Positions 23,833 through 36,330 of a DNA stretch of 64,000 nucleotides are shown piece by piece. A program made the position numbers and the translations under genes. Every line of letters begins with the position of its first letter. Position 1 is the first letter of the stretch. Below the pieces are notes generated by a model. It was given only the letters and a program-made list of their open reading frames with translations, did no database searches and had not been told where the DNA came from. The stretch is from Mimachlamys varia (taxonomy: Eukaryota > Mollusca > Bivalvia > Pectinida > Pectinidae), in contig OX392542.1 of assembly GCA_947623455.1 (NCBI GenBank), positions 11,911,625-11,975,624 on the forward strand, in the 5' to 3' direction.

Positions 23833-26394
23833 AAAAGAATGTTTTACTTCTCGTCTTACCGTTGATTTACAGCCCTCAGTGCACATTCCACTCATAAGAG
23901 TCAGCAAACCCCTTCGCCATTCTATCTAGCCAGATCTTTTCCACGTTGCAAGAAAAAAATGTTATTTCATACCTGGAACAGAATAAAGTCTATCTGCGAA
24001 GAGGAGAGACAACTGACTGTTGAAATGCGTTATATAACGCCTTTATTCGCTTAATAACGCTATTTTATTATTTTTTCTCTTCAAAAGTTGACCTTTCTAG
24101 GCTTTCGTATATTTCGTATATAATAGAGAAATATTATTTTCCCGCCAACTTTTAAAACAAGTATATAATACGAAATAGCTAGCCTATCGACATTTCAATT
24201 ACTTCGCTCATTTCTATCATTTTCTATAATGTTGATAGAAAAAGTTTTCAAGAAAAGTTAAATATTCAAATCATCATGGGCCAGCTCCCTCCAAAGAACG
24301 TTTTTTTCTGTAAACTCACTTATATTTTTTTCTATTACTTATAATTATATCCCACGGACTTAGAGAGTAAAATATTATTCTTTGTTGATTTAGACAAAAA
24401 TGTCATATAAACCGTCCTAATCAAGCAATGATTTTTTTTTTCTAGAAAAACGCCGACTTGTCAGATCCAGTATTTTGTCGCTACATATTAAACTGGGCTC
24501 GTATTAGTACTACCTGGAGAGCTCTTGATAACTTCCGGTTTGTTCATTACTGATGCTGTACGCTTCAAAAGGTGATGCTTCTGTCTCCATCCCAATTTAG
24601 GTAAACCATTGTGGCAACTAGGATCTGTCGAATAGGCGCTAATATGAATGACAGTTCTTTGGAAAATCTGTTCAGATTCTGACAGACTAATGTGTTGAAA
24701 CAACGAAAACAAAACCCAAAGAAATCGGATCGGCATGCATGACGTTCATCTTTCCCCGTCTGCATCGAATTACTTCGAAGGCGACGGTCGATTAGACATG
24801 TAGATTTATATTGTAGATTAATAAAAAGCGATTAATCTATCAGAAAATGTTAAAGTTATATGATTTTGTGTCAATGTATGCAACATTCACTTGCAATGCA
24901 TTGTAACTTGGAAAGAACAAAACATGTTTTTTCATTGCCAAGGGGAGATAATCAGATAGTGTAATAATGGGCAAACTTCATTAAAATGATAATGATGATA
25001 TACTTTATTTACTGAGGATGAACCTGATTAAGCCAAAGGCCAATGTCCCTCAGGGTTCTCTGAGTTAGTAATATTAGTACAAAAATACAAACATACTAAG
25101 ATTGATGAGACTTGTATAGATAAAATAAACTTTACGTACTAAAATGACACAACATATAATAATATATATTCAAATAAACCAAATTATCAGAGAAAGCACA
25201 AGATTAAATGGCCAGAGCCTCATATACATGCATGCTTATATAGCAAGAATACAAAAATTGACAGAAACATTTACAATAAAAACTGTGTTATCTAAAAATT
25301 TGTACCACAGAAATGTGTAATAGCTTTCTTTCTAAAAATAGTAGTATAAGACTTGATTCCCATACACCTATTTCGAAGGGTTCTGACTCTCTTCCCCACT
25401 AAATATTTGGACGGCTGCTGGAAGCGAGAGTCAGAATTCTACTCCAGTAATAAACTTGAAATTTTCCAAACCCGTCCACGTGTCGCTGTTTAAGCTGTAT
25501 TTTATAATATGCAACGTTTCCGATCACATGCAAATTCGGTATCAATAGAAAGAAAATATATTTTCTACTAACCTACACCTTTTTATCAAGTCAAAGGAGG
25601 TCATAAATTAATTGTCGCCACCCGTTTCAAAAAAATAACCAGCTTCATGCTTCCTGACATTTGTTTGAAAATGTCAGTGAGTCATGAGATCCCGTTAGAA
25701 TATCTTTCTAAACTATCTATTTTTTATCATGTGACGTTAGACGGCAGTGATACTGGTCTGACAATCTTGCCTTTTCGTATGAGAACTAATGGGGAAAAAA
25801 GGGGAGATAATTCCAAATTAAGAGAGAAAAAAAAATTACAAAATTGAAAAGGACAAAAAGATCTTTTCTTTTATCACTGCTCCGTCAGAAACTTGTGAAT
25901 TTTCCAATTTTGATGACTGACAATTCCCAAAATAGCCAGAAATGTTGATACCTGTGAATGTTAAAGGATCTTGTATGCATTTCCTTCATTTATTAATATC
26001 AATTCATGAAATGAGTCTTAAGAATTTTCAGATAGCGAACCGGTAGTGAGCTAAAATGGAAAATTTGGAACATACAGGTTTCTTTTATTTGAAATGAAAA
26101 TGAGTGTTAGATCTTTTCATGACATAATTAAAATATCTGGTATTTATTGATGTACAGTAAAAAAGACAATTCTCATCTTAGCAGCTTAGAAATTTACATT
26201 TCAAGGTTACATGAGTCATGTATTAAACTTGAATGTAAGTTTTTAAGCTGCCATTTTGACTCCAATGGGTAAATCTGTAATGTCATATGTCCTAGGCATG
26301 ACTTCATGATTGAAACAATTGAAAGTTAAAACCAATCACAGGGCTTATAAGCATAGGACAGGATAACACAGTACTTGTACGTAAATATCCTAAT
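23833..26394. other. Gene-free stretch upstream of the XPG-fold gene
   Basis: No exon can be supported. An interspersed-repeat fragment beginning near TACTTTATTTACTGAGGATG lies at about 24999-25075. An AT-rich inverted repeat with CTATTTCGTATTATATA-like arms lies at about 24100-24190. The remainder is unremarkable AT-rich DNA. Confidence 0.4.
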
Positions 26395-26396
26395 GA

Positions 26397-26520
26397 ATAT
26401 ACTTAGAAATTTTTTTTTTTCTGTTAAGGTTGAAAATTCGTGAGAAAATCTCAACACATATACTTAGAAATATTTTTTTGTTTGTTTAAGGTTGAAAATT
26501 TGTGAGAAAATCTCAACACT
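26397..26520. repeat. Tandem duplication of ~63 bp just upstream of the XPG-fold gene
   Basis: Two consecutive copies share ATATACTTAGAAAT, AAGGTTGAAAAT and GTGAGAAAATCTCAACAC. They end about 100 bp before the start codon, so they lie in the promoter or 5' UTR. Confidence 0.8.
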
Positions 26521-26617
26521 CTTCCTGAACCCTAACTATCACCATCGGCAGCAGTTGTAAAAGGTGAATTGGCCTGTGTGATGGTTCCTCGCTAGCTCTG
26601 GTGACACAAACGCCAGC

Positions 26618-29600
26618 ATGGGTGTAAGGGGACTGTTGTCTGCCTGCATGCGTCAAAGGAGTTCCTGTGTACACGAAGTTGACCTCATACAAGTAGCTCG
26701 AGAGAAAGGTGGCATAGAGATACTGGTGGACTACTACTCCTTTGAGTTATTTGTTACGGAACAGTTCTGGTTTTCGATATGTCACCACCAACACAACGAT
26801 TATCTGTGGATACTGGGGGGCGAGTACGCCTCACTGGACATCTATCTGAAGAAGCTGATCCAGCATCTCAAGGCTTTAGGTATCAAGTTGGTGTTCTTTG
26901 TTGATGGGGCTAGAGGGGCATCCACAGAAACAACTCGTGAAAAATTAGACACATGGATGCAAAGACATTATCGTGAGTTGGGAAAGATTAGAGACATTAT
27001 GAGTGTGTGCTGTGGAACCATGTCTGTAAAAGATCTACAGGAAAATGTGCGGTCACTGTTACAGGAGGAACAGTTCATACACACACTCAGACAGTGTGAC
27101 TGTGAGGTTTATCAGGACCCTGCTGGGGAGGCTGACAGTGTAATAGCTCAGGCTCTCCACCAGCGTAAGAAAGCGTATGCAGTGTTCAGCAACGATTCAG
27201 ACTTTTGTATATTCAGAGACTGTACCTTCATCCCTAGTACACAGTTTGACCTGATGGGTGACCTCCAGTTGGGAGCAGCGTGTGACATGCCAATCAAACC
27301 AGAACGTCTAATGGTAGGAGTTATCACAACTGACCGAGTCATGGCCATTCTCGGAGTAAGTGTCAATGTGAAATGCTAAGGGCTGTTCCAGGATTAACCA
27401 TCTGGGAAGAGCGGGAGGCACTTTTTCAGAACCTAACAACCCATCAGATATTAAAAGATATCATAGGCAGATTTGGATTTAATCCCACCATCCGTGATAT
27501 ACATGTATTAATTCAGGTGCCTCCCATCTCCCCCACACGATTAATTATGGAAAAGTCGTAAATTAAAAAACAATGACCTGTTTCCTATATTCTTACCTCC
27601 CCTGTGTTGATTTAATCCTTCTATTGGAGAAATACTGTCTAAAATTAAAGTACAATGTAACTTGTCTTAACCGACCCCTGACTAATCCAATTCCCTGTCT
27701 ATTCCGGCCTTACAGTTTGATCCCAGCATTTCCCTTTAAACTCCTATCAAACCTCTATAACCTGGACACCTGTATAAACCGGCAAATAAATTTGGTCCCA
27801 ATGACATCCGGTTTAGACAAGTTTAAGTTACACTGTATAATTAAGTAACATTTTGATCTTTTGATCAAATTATCTACTTTATCTTATGAAATATATTCAC
27901 TAGGCCTAAATGATAGTCCCCCAAATATGTCTTTGTATTATCTAACTTTGACGTTTTCAAACAGAAGAATTGTTAACTGTCCCAGATGGATTTTTGGGAC
28001 ATCTTGACCATTTATTTTTCTGGACAATTTTTGTTAAGTTATTTAAGCTTTCATGGTAGTACAGATGGCTATTAACATCATTAATATATATCTCAATCGA
28101 CATATTGATCAGTTTTTATTTATTAAGAAAATATATATCTTTATCAGCATTAATTTATATTTGTAGCTGCCGAGACACGACTTGCTGGTGGAACTGAGTA
28201 TAGTGGGTGGTAATGACTTCACGGGTCAATACATACACAAAGGGGGGCTACTACAACAGTTACAGATCAAAGGTCGTGGAATAGAAGGTGTGGCTGATTG
28301 GATCAGTGAACACACTGTACCAGAGACACACCCAGTCTTTGCTCAGGAAATGGTATGTGTAATAGATGGTCAGTGATTTTTGTAGGATTTTTCAAAATAT
28401 TGATGAGTCCCTTTACTGAGACACTGAATGGTGAACAAATGTAATTAGTGTTTTGAAGTGTTTTGAAGCTAGTCTCTGTATTGTCCTGTAGTTATTTTTA
28501 TATGTCCACACTTTTTATGAGTCAAGCTGTGCGTCATGTATTAACTAATACATGAAAATGCACAACAAAAGTTTATTCCAAGAGTTTTATGATGGAATAA
28601 AAACAATCTTACATCCCAGTAAGTGTGGGATCATATAGGAATATTTTGTTTTCGACTCCGGGGAAAACAATCTTTAGGTGTTGATCATGAAGTATCCCAA
28701 TTGTTTGGCAACTTAAATTATCAGACTGAGTAAGAATCTTTCCCAAATGTCAGGAATGACACCTGCTTTTAAGGCATTACCTGAAATATTATCAGTTTCA
28801 GCAGTGTGGAAATCTTTGCTTATTTTGCTTGCCTTTAATATCTGTGAATATATATATCCACACGAAAACATATTTAATATCACTAAAACTCCACAGTGTA
28901 TGATGTAATTAACGGTACAAAGTACCAAACAGCATGACTGATAGTGCAAACATTTCCACACCGTGAACAGTTTAGAGGCTTACTAATCAAAACATTTTAT
29001 GCGTTGAATTATTGACTTTTACAGTTATCATCTTAAATAATGTTTGCTTTCTCCATAGAGAGACAATCCGAAATTCCGCGGAGCAGTGGTCCACAGTCGG
29101 AACTTCTACAACCTGGGAGTACCGCCACTGAGGCCTAGTAAGACAGGACACCTGTCCCAGATCCTGGAGAAGGGGATCAGAGAAGGTCGCTATGTCGCTA
29201 GGGTGATGGGTATACATAACAACTTTTACTGGCATCGTGCTGTTGTGGAGGAAATGAGCGATGGTCAGCCTTGTGCAGAAGTCGCCTTGGCCCCACTCAG
29301 GGCTCATGTGTACAGGATTGTTCTCCCGCGACATGAGAGCATGGTGGAGGAGTATGGCCGCAGCCCTTGGGAACCCATGAGGATAGCAGGGGTAAGTTTC
29401 TAGCTTAATGTTTTGAATCCAGTTTCTCATGATATACATGAATGTTTAACTTATAATTATTGACTTTATTTTTGTCTTCTTTTTTCTCAACAAAGATTTT
29501 AAGTGTTTTGCATAATATTTTAATTATATATAACTTTTTTGTTTTCAAAGACTTTTCAAAATTTTACGTTTTAAGTTCAAATTCTAATTAATTGTGTATA

Positions 29601-32600
29601 GAATCTTTCTATTGGAAAAACTGCAAAGGTTGTTTTGCTTCTGACGTGTTAGCAAAATGCTGTAGAGATTTAGCTTCTTTAGATATCTATAAATGCAGTG
29701 ATCAAACTAAATACCATCGTCGGATACCCACGATTGATCTCGCTTCGCTAACTCACTCGAGTTAGCGAAGCGAGATCAACCGTGGGTATCCGACGATGAC
29801 TAAATACGGGTTCCAAGTCTTATAAAACTACGATAAGACTCATAGAAATTCTGGAAATACTTCAATTTTACATTGTGGGACCCATTGTTTTAGCAATATA
29901 TATATATTAAAAGGCTCATGAAAATAACTTAAAAATTGATCACTGATCCATCAAAATATTTTTATATTGTGTAAGAAGGCAGGTTAGAATGTTTTAAACT
30001 GCTTCTCTCTCACTGATGACATTAAAAGTTCAAATTAAATAAATGAAACCAATATTTCAGAGTCTACAATATGGTATGATTTTGGGATTTATGTGTATCT
30101 ACCAAACACTGATGATCATTTGCTTTGATTGATAAAAGACTCACTCACCATATAAAATGTAAACAGTGTGTGTATGACCTGAATTTGACAATATTGTACC
30201 TGTAGGTTCTGGCTGTAGAAGACAGCAACATACCTTCTATACACCGCATACAACCGGACAAGGTATTCTGGAACCTCAAACACTTCCACCACATAATGTC
30301 TCACATGGAACAAAGTAAGAACGGTGTGAATTTACTGAAATGTTCTTTTCTGTATTTCATTTTTGAAAGGTACTACAGTGGACTCCACTTAATATCACTT
30401 CTGTTAATATCACATTCCTCTTTATGTCATGTTTTTCCCAAGCACCATTTTTCTCTCTATATAATCTATGTAATTTTATTTGGTTAATATCATGTATTTT
30501 GAGGTGAATTTCTCTTGATCTCGTGTTTTTTTTAACCAATCACATAAAATATCCAGGAAAGGATGTCATTTCCATTGATTTCAGATAGAACTTTTACAAA
30601 ATGTTGCATAGAAAATAAAAAACATCCCCAAAAATGATTTTTAATTGAAATAATGTTATCTATACGTTGAAACATATGTACATTGAACAGCTTACTTTTA
30701 GTTATTGAGATTGGAAATGCGCTAGATTTAGTGGGAAAACATGTTTCTTTTAATGTCACATTCCTGTTAATATCATGTTTTTGTCTGACAAATGCAACAT
30801 GATATAAAGAGGAGTACACTGTACCAGTACGGTAAATAAATGTACCACAGACCACCAAAATAATCTCAAAACGGTGAAAATATGTTTTGACTGGCTTACT
30901 CCCTTGCAGAAATATAAGGTTTCTGGCACACTATTGCTTTGACAGTGCCATAATATTGTACCAAAATATATTTTAATCATTTTTGTGTGGTCATATTTGG
31001 TATTGAAATTAGTTTTTCTGTCAATATTGTCAGAATGTATTGTTGCAGTTGCGGCAGTATCACCAGAAGGTTTTAGCACACTCGTGATATGCTATGTGAG
31101 ATTGAATTTTCTTACATAGCTAATTTCTTACATGGGCAAACTTTATCCATGATGGTGAGATAATAGAGAAATATTTAATATAATTATATAAATTCTTACC
31201 ATAAATGAAAAAAACTTTGAGTAGGTAATACAGTGAAACCTTTGTATTAAGACCATCTTAGGGACTGCATCAAAGTGGTCTTAATAGCGGGGTGGTCTTA
31301 ATACCATGGGTAACCATGCCGAAAGCTTTCTCTGAAATCCCCTTTTTGACATGTTTTCGTGGTCCATTAACTAATACATAGGCTTATAATGTCAAATACA
31401 CAGTAATTGTAACCTATTAGCCAATATGACATCAAAATACAACTTACTGATCTGACATGTACACTTGACAGGTGTACACAGTGGAATACATACCAGGTGA
31501 CTTTGTGTTTGGTTGGTGGTTTGAGTAGTGAGATGAAACTCAGTGCAAAAGTGGTATTTCTGACTTTTCAAAACTGGTCTTAATAGCGAGGTGGTCTTAA
31601 TAGGGAGGTGGTCTTAATAGTGAGGTGGTCTTAATAGTGAAGCTTAAAATACAAAGATATATAGAAGATTTTTTTCGTGACTGAAATGAAGTGGTCTGAA
31701 TAGTGAGGTGATCTTACTTCTGAGGTGGTCTTTAAGCGAGGTTTCACTGTATTTCAAATAACAAATGCTGTACACATTTTAGATATATATAAACTGATCA
31801 ACAGCTTCTATTTTTGGCCAGGGACCGGGTCAGAGAATAAATGGTTTGAACGTTACGGGAGAAAAAATGGCTTTTCAGTTTACGTTCTCCGCTACTTTCT
31901 TCTCCTCAACTGGGGTCACAATCTGTTTGTGACAGAGAATGAGTTTCTTGCCTTGCTGGCCATGTCTCTGGGGCGGCCATCAGCAGCCAAGTATCAGAAT
32001 CTCTGTATACGCCCGACACCTCGCTGTCTAACTCTCGGCAGTTGGTACCAGGTATGTTGAGTTATTTGAGGAAAGAACTTTACAGTGTATGTAAAATTAT
32101 ATGCATGTGTATAAATAATTTCGAAAATTTAAGGTAGGCTATTATTCAATACTGAAAAAAATTGCTTCATAACCCAAGGTATGATGACAATGTACATGTA
32201 CTAGATCAAGTCTAACCCAAGGTATGTTGACATTGTATCTGTGTAATGCTTGTTCTCATTTTACACAATTTCAGTTTAAACAATTGAACTGATTACAGAT
32301 ACTTTTTTTGTTATTGAACTTTAGTGATCTGTTGATGACAAAATGGGACAAATTGAAGGGAGATTCATTGATTATCAATAATAGTACAATATTAATAAAC
32401 TAATAGCAAATAAACATAAGAATCATAATTGTAATATAAAAAGGAATGGTTGCAGGATAATCTAAGAAGGTATTCTTTCCAAATAGCCAAAAGGCTTTTC
32501 ATTAGGGTAACAATACCTAATTATAATCAGTTCAACTTAATGTTCTTGTTTGACTTTCAACCTGCATGAGTCATTTGTTAAATCTTTTAATAGATGCCTT

Positions 32601-34357
32601 TTATAAAACCAAAGTCTAATAGTTTCCCTGTAGCAGATTCAGTCCAATTTTAATGTTAGATAAATACCAGTGAGCAATTCATACCCTTTAAACCTCTTTG
32701 TTCTGTAGGACCTTTACTACTATGCCTACTGTTTTCTTGGGAAGCTGCTGAATATCAGCCATGAGTTCCCACGGCCAGGTGAGGTCTACTCAGGGGCTGT
32801 GTGGACCGTCTTCTATACATGTGCAAAAGATGAAAGTAAGTACTAGCTCAAGAATTTTGGTAGATATAGTAAAAGATGAAAGTAAATACCAGCTACAGAA
32901 GTTTGGTAGATATAGTAAAAGATGAAAGTAAGTACCAGCTACATAAATTTGGTAGATATTAGTAAAAATAAAAGTAAATACATACCAGCTACAGAAGTTT
33001 GGTAGAATATAGTAAAAGATGAAAGTAAGTACCAGCTACATAAATTTGGTAGATACATATTAGTAAAAATGAAAGTAAACACCAGCTACAGAAGTCAGGT
33101 AGATACAGTAAAAGATGAAAGTTAATATCAGCTACATAAGTTTGGTAGATATAGTAAAAGATGGAAGTAAGTACCAGCTACATAAATTTGGTAGATTTAG
33201 TAAAAATGAAAGTAAACACCAGATACAGAAGTGTTGTAGAATTAATAAAAGATGGTAAAAGTCAAAATTTATTACTCCAATTAGATACTGAATTTCTCAA
33301 AGATGCTCATATTTGGTGTCAGACCTTCACAGCTCTAAGAATGGATACATTTGTCCAAAGTGCAAAGCAATCCATTTGCAAATAAATATGGTGTTTTATG
33401 TTTCACAAGGTTATTTTTTCTCTTACGTTATCATATACTGCTGATATTTAAGATTTATTATCTTTAGAATAAAGTTTTTGAAATGATCTGCAGTTTTACC
33501 TTACCCTTGCTATTTACAGGTAAAAGTGTTGATCATATTGTTTACAGCTTAAAAAGTGTCTGAGAGCTCATGCTGGGTATAAGTGGTGTTTGTCATCTGG
33601 CGTCTGACTGTTATCAACTTCTTCTTTAAAACATATTGTTCAGAGCCATGTAAGCTGAGGTCATGATGCTTGACATGTATCTTGCTATGGAGCTATCAAA
33701 TTAAGTTCAAATAAAGAATAAGATGATTTATATAAATAATGGGGAAGTATGATCGAATCTACATGCTGTCTGTATACCTTTTAATAAACGTAAGACCTTG
33801 TCAAACTGAGTCCTTGCCTTTAGGGAAAGGGTTGAAGATTTGAAGTTGGACCAAATCAATTATCTTATCACATTTTTAAGATCATAGGGGCAAATGTGTT
33901 TAAACCAATCAGGCATTTTAAAAGAACCAAGATGGTGTCATTGTCTTCTGCCTGTAACTGAGGGAGATACAGATGATTATGCTTTGGGAAAACGAATTAC
34001 ATGTACTAGTACCAATATTTAAAGTCAGAGGTGTCATTTTTCTTACGAATGATATAATCAGGTAAAAAAAAATCATTATGCTTTACTGATGAAGACTTAT
34101 AGAATATATTGATGAAAACCACAGGTATTATTTTGCAAATTATTGCAACTAGGTGAGTGATTCTTCAAGAATATCTTGTTAAAATTTGAGTGACAAACTT
34201 CCTTTTCCTAATTCCAGCCTTCAGGGCAGCGTTGAACCAAGTATCCATTCAGGAGTTGAAAACCACTCAAAATGAGATGAATGCCATCATCAAGGAAAAG
34301 CGTCACATGATCCGATATATTGCGGAAGGCGTTTTTCCATTTGACGATCGATACTGA
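26618..34357 (+). CDS. XPG/FEN1-fold protein of the asteroid / FAM120B (PPAR-gamma coactivator-like) type
   Basis: Exons: 26618-27355, 28167-28352, 29059-29391, 30206-30314, 31822-32051, 32709-32835, 34218-34357. Phases are consistent and encode 620 aa. The start MGVRGLL is the classic N-terminus of this superfamily, and the ATG has a good context (GCCAGCATGG). The XPG-N/XPG-I PIN-like domain occupies about residues 1-270. Acidic positions typical of FEN1-type nucleases are visible: D38 (ILVDYYSF), D96 (VFFVDGA), E171 and D173 (GEADS), D193 and D195 (SNDSDF), D263 (GGNDF). The C-terminal half (from about 310) is not a domain I recognise. FAM120B is a nuclear receptor coactivator, and asteroid proteins are putative nucleases. 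Which applies here is open. Introns hold four small mobile elements and a minisatellite. AATAAA at 35038-35043 or 35515-35520 may end the 3' UTR. Confidence 0.88.
27653..27835. mobile_element. 183-bp TA-flanked MITE (Tc1/mariner-pogo type) in intron 1
   Basis: The left end CAATGTAACTTGTCTTAACC and the right end, read inverted as CAGTGTAACTTAAACTTGTC, form imperfect terminal inverted repeats. TA lies directly outside each end (27651-27652 and 27836-27837). The element has no coding capacity. Confidence 0.7.
29706..29807. mobile_element. 84-bp foldback element with 9-bp target-site duplication, intron 3
   Basis: The element 29715-29798 is almost one hairpin: 40-bp arms with one mismatch around the loop ACTC. 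ACTAAATAC flanks it directly on both sides (29706-29714 and 29799-29807), a perfect 9-bp direct repeat. A 9-bp duplication is typical of Mutator-like elements, which often have long inverted ends. That assignment is inference. Confidence 0.85.
30376..30821. mobile_element. 446-bp TA-flanked MITE in intron 4
   Basis: The ends read CAGTGGACTCCACTTAATAT (left) and, inverted from the right, CAGTGTACTCCTCTTTATAT. TA dinucleotides flank at 30374-30375 and 30822-30823. Internal TTAATATCA motifs recur. No transposase is encoded, so this is a non-autonomous mariner/pogo-type element. Confidence 0.75.
31231..31749. mobile_element. 519-bp TA-flanked MITE in intron 4
   Basis: The left end is CAGTGAAACCTTTGTATTAA and the right end, inverted, is CAGTGAAACCTCGCTTAAAG. 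TA flanks both sides (31229-31230, 31750-31751). The last ~190 bp repeat GTGGTCTTAATAG(C/T)GAG in tandem, suggesting subterminal repeats. The element lies just upstream of exon 5 without disturbing its acceptor. Confidence 0.8.
32829..33255 (+). repeat. ~46-bp minisatellite that includes the exon-6 splice donor, nine copies
   Basis: The unit GATGAAAGTAAGTACCAGCT plus about 26 bp recurs nine times. The first copy starts inside exon 6: the last seven coding bases are GATGAAA, directly followed by the donor GTAAGT at 32836. Later copies keep GTAAGT in three cases and carry GTAAAT, GTAAAC or GTTAAT in the others. Confidence 0.9.
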
Positions 34358-35555
34358 TTGGATGAGACCAAGGAAAAAGAGGTGCTTTTGTAGGCTGTAC
34401 CCAAAAAAACTGAATCTGATCAGTGATAATCCTCTGTGATTGGGCAAAACATGTCACATGTGTACAGCTGACATCATTGATTGGTGCATACTGGTAGAAG
34501 TTCATGCTTGTACGATTGGACAATTACAATATGCCATGCTATACGATACAGCATGTTCTAATTTATGCCCTCGGATTGTATTTAATGACAATCGAGCCAT
34601 GAATATTGGACATTCTGTGACATACTGGTAGGTGAAGCTTCAGAAAAAATCAAGGACTGTTCAAACCTGGATATTTGAAATTTCTAGGCATACAATAGTA
34701 AAACATGTGATTTTTGAAGATCACTTATTATACAACCACTGCGAACAATGATTTTTTGTTGTCATTGAAGGTTCCATATAATGTCCCGTAAGTTTCTCCT
34801 GTGGAGTTGTCTATTTTTATCTATGAGAGTCATTATTAACATCACGCTCATGTATCTCAGTTTGCTATGTAAAAGATCGTCTAAGATAAACAGTTTCTAA
34901 ATTATATTGTTAACGACTGGATCTGTCTATTACTTGTGAGCTGTTTATCCTTAGTCCACCTTTCAGAGTAACATAGTGTTATATAATTAGCTATAGGTAT
35001 ACAAAGCATAATGATCTGTCTGAAACACTAGTTCATAAATAAATCAGAAATCTGTTCTCAGACTTAATCTTTATTTACTTTTTGTGTGTATTCTCATTTC
35101 GTTTTCCATGTTAGGCATGATTGCCATACATCAAATAATAACGATTCAATTTCAGATAGAAAATAGTTGTCTATTTTTTTTTTGCAGTCAATACAGATGA
35201 ATTTTTTTGTTTTGTTCACAAATTTCAGAAAGAAATGCAATGTACTCACAGAAATTATTTTTCTGATCTTTATTTGTTTTTTGATGTTTGTTTTAAAACA
35301 TAAGGAATATAACTATTTGTTATTTTTGTTTTGTTGGCGAATTCAGGTTTACGGCAATTATGATACTGTGAATATTAAGAAATAGAAGCTGTAGTCATAT
35401 CCTCTTTATTACGATTGATGTAATGTGTATAATTATCGTGTGACAAACCTTTGACAATATATTTGTTTTAAACATGTTTCAGATAGAACAGTAAAACTGA
35501 TTTACTTTTAAACAAATAAAGTCTGAAATTCATTGAATTATAAACTATGCTTTGT
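34358..35555. other. 3' UTR and downstream flank of the XPG-fold gene
   Basis: AT-rich non-coding sequence. AATAAA occurs at 35038-35043 and 35515-35520. No further exon is visible. Confidence 0.5.
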
Positions 35556-35561
35556 TTAATT

Positions 35562-36256
35562 TTTAGCCCACCATCATCAGATGGTGGGCTATACAAATCA
35601 TCATGGTTTGTCGTCCGTCCGTCCTGAAACAATTTTTGTTTACTTACCGTTTCAACTTGAGAAGTACTGGATACGTCTTTCTCAAATTTCATATGCAGGT
35701 TCCGCTTGGTCCCTAGTTGTGCTTTATTGATTTTGGGACTGATCGGGAAAACAAAATGGCTGCCAGGCGGTGATCTTGGATATTTACAAGAAAATTTGTT
35801 ACCGTTATATCTTAAGAAGTACTGGATGGATCTTTCCAAAATTGTGCTGTATGAAGTTTTGGTACCGTTGTATCTTTAGAAGTACTAGACATATGCTTTC
35901 CAAATTTCATAAGCATATACTGTTTGGTCCCTAGTTGTGCATGGTCTAGTTTTTGGACTGCTCCAGAGGAAAAATATGGCCGCCAAATGGCCATCTTGTA
36001 TGTTGCCAATGAAATTATATTATGGTTGTTTTTTGAAAAACTACAAAATGAATTTGATTTTTAATTTGAAACTGATCATTAAAACAAACACCTGACAAGA
36101 GATATTCTTTCAACTATTATCAATTTTTAAGGGAAGTTCATAGAACTAAGATTAAGTACATAAATAAAAGTTAAAATAAGAAAGGAAGATTCATCTTTCT
36201 AAGAATGAATGAAAAATCATCAATGGTGGGCGCCAAGATCCCTCTGGGTTCTCTTG
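35562..36256 (+). mobile_element. Interspersed element with terminal hairpin and internal repeats
   Basis: It begins with a perfect 10-bp hairpin (AGCCCACCAT ... ATGGTGGGCT) followed by CGTCCGTCCGTCC. It ends near GGCGCCAAGATCCCTCTGGG. Inside, a segment starting TACCGTT..ATCTT.AGAAGTACT recurs at 35647, 35801 and 35860, with shared GGTCCCTAGTTGTGC blocks. This layout resembles repeats common in mollusc genomes as I recall them. The class is uncertain, and exact ends and target duplication are not resolved. Confidence 0.6.
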
Positions 36257-36330
36257 TTATACATGTATACATTGTGTGTTAGAATGACACCTTTAAAACT
36301 ATCTAACATGTCAGACTACATATCAGAAAG

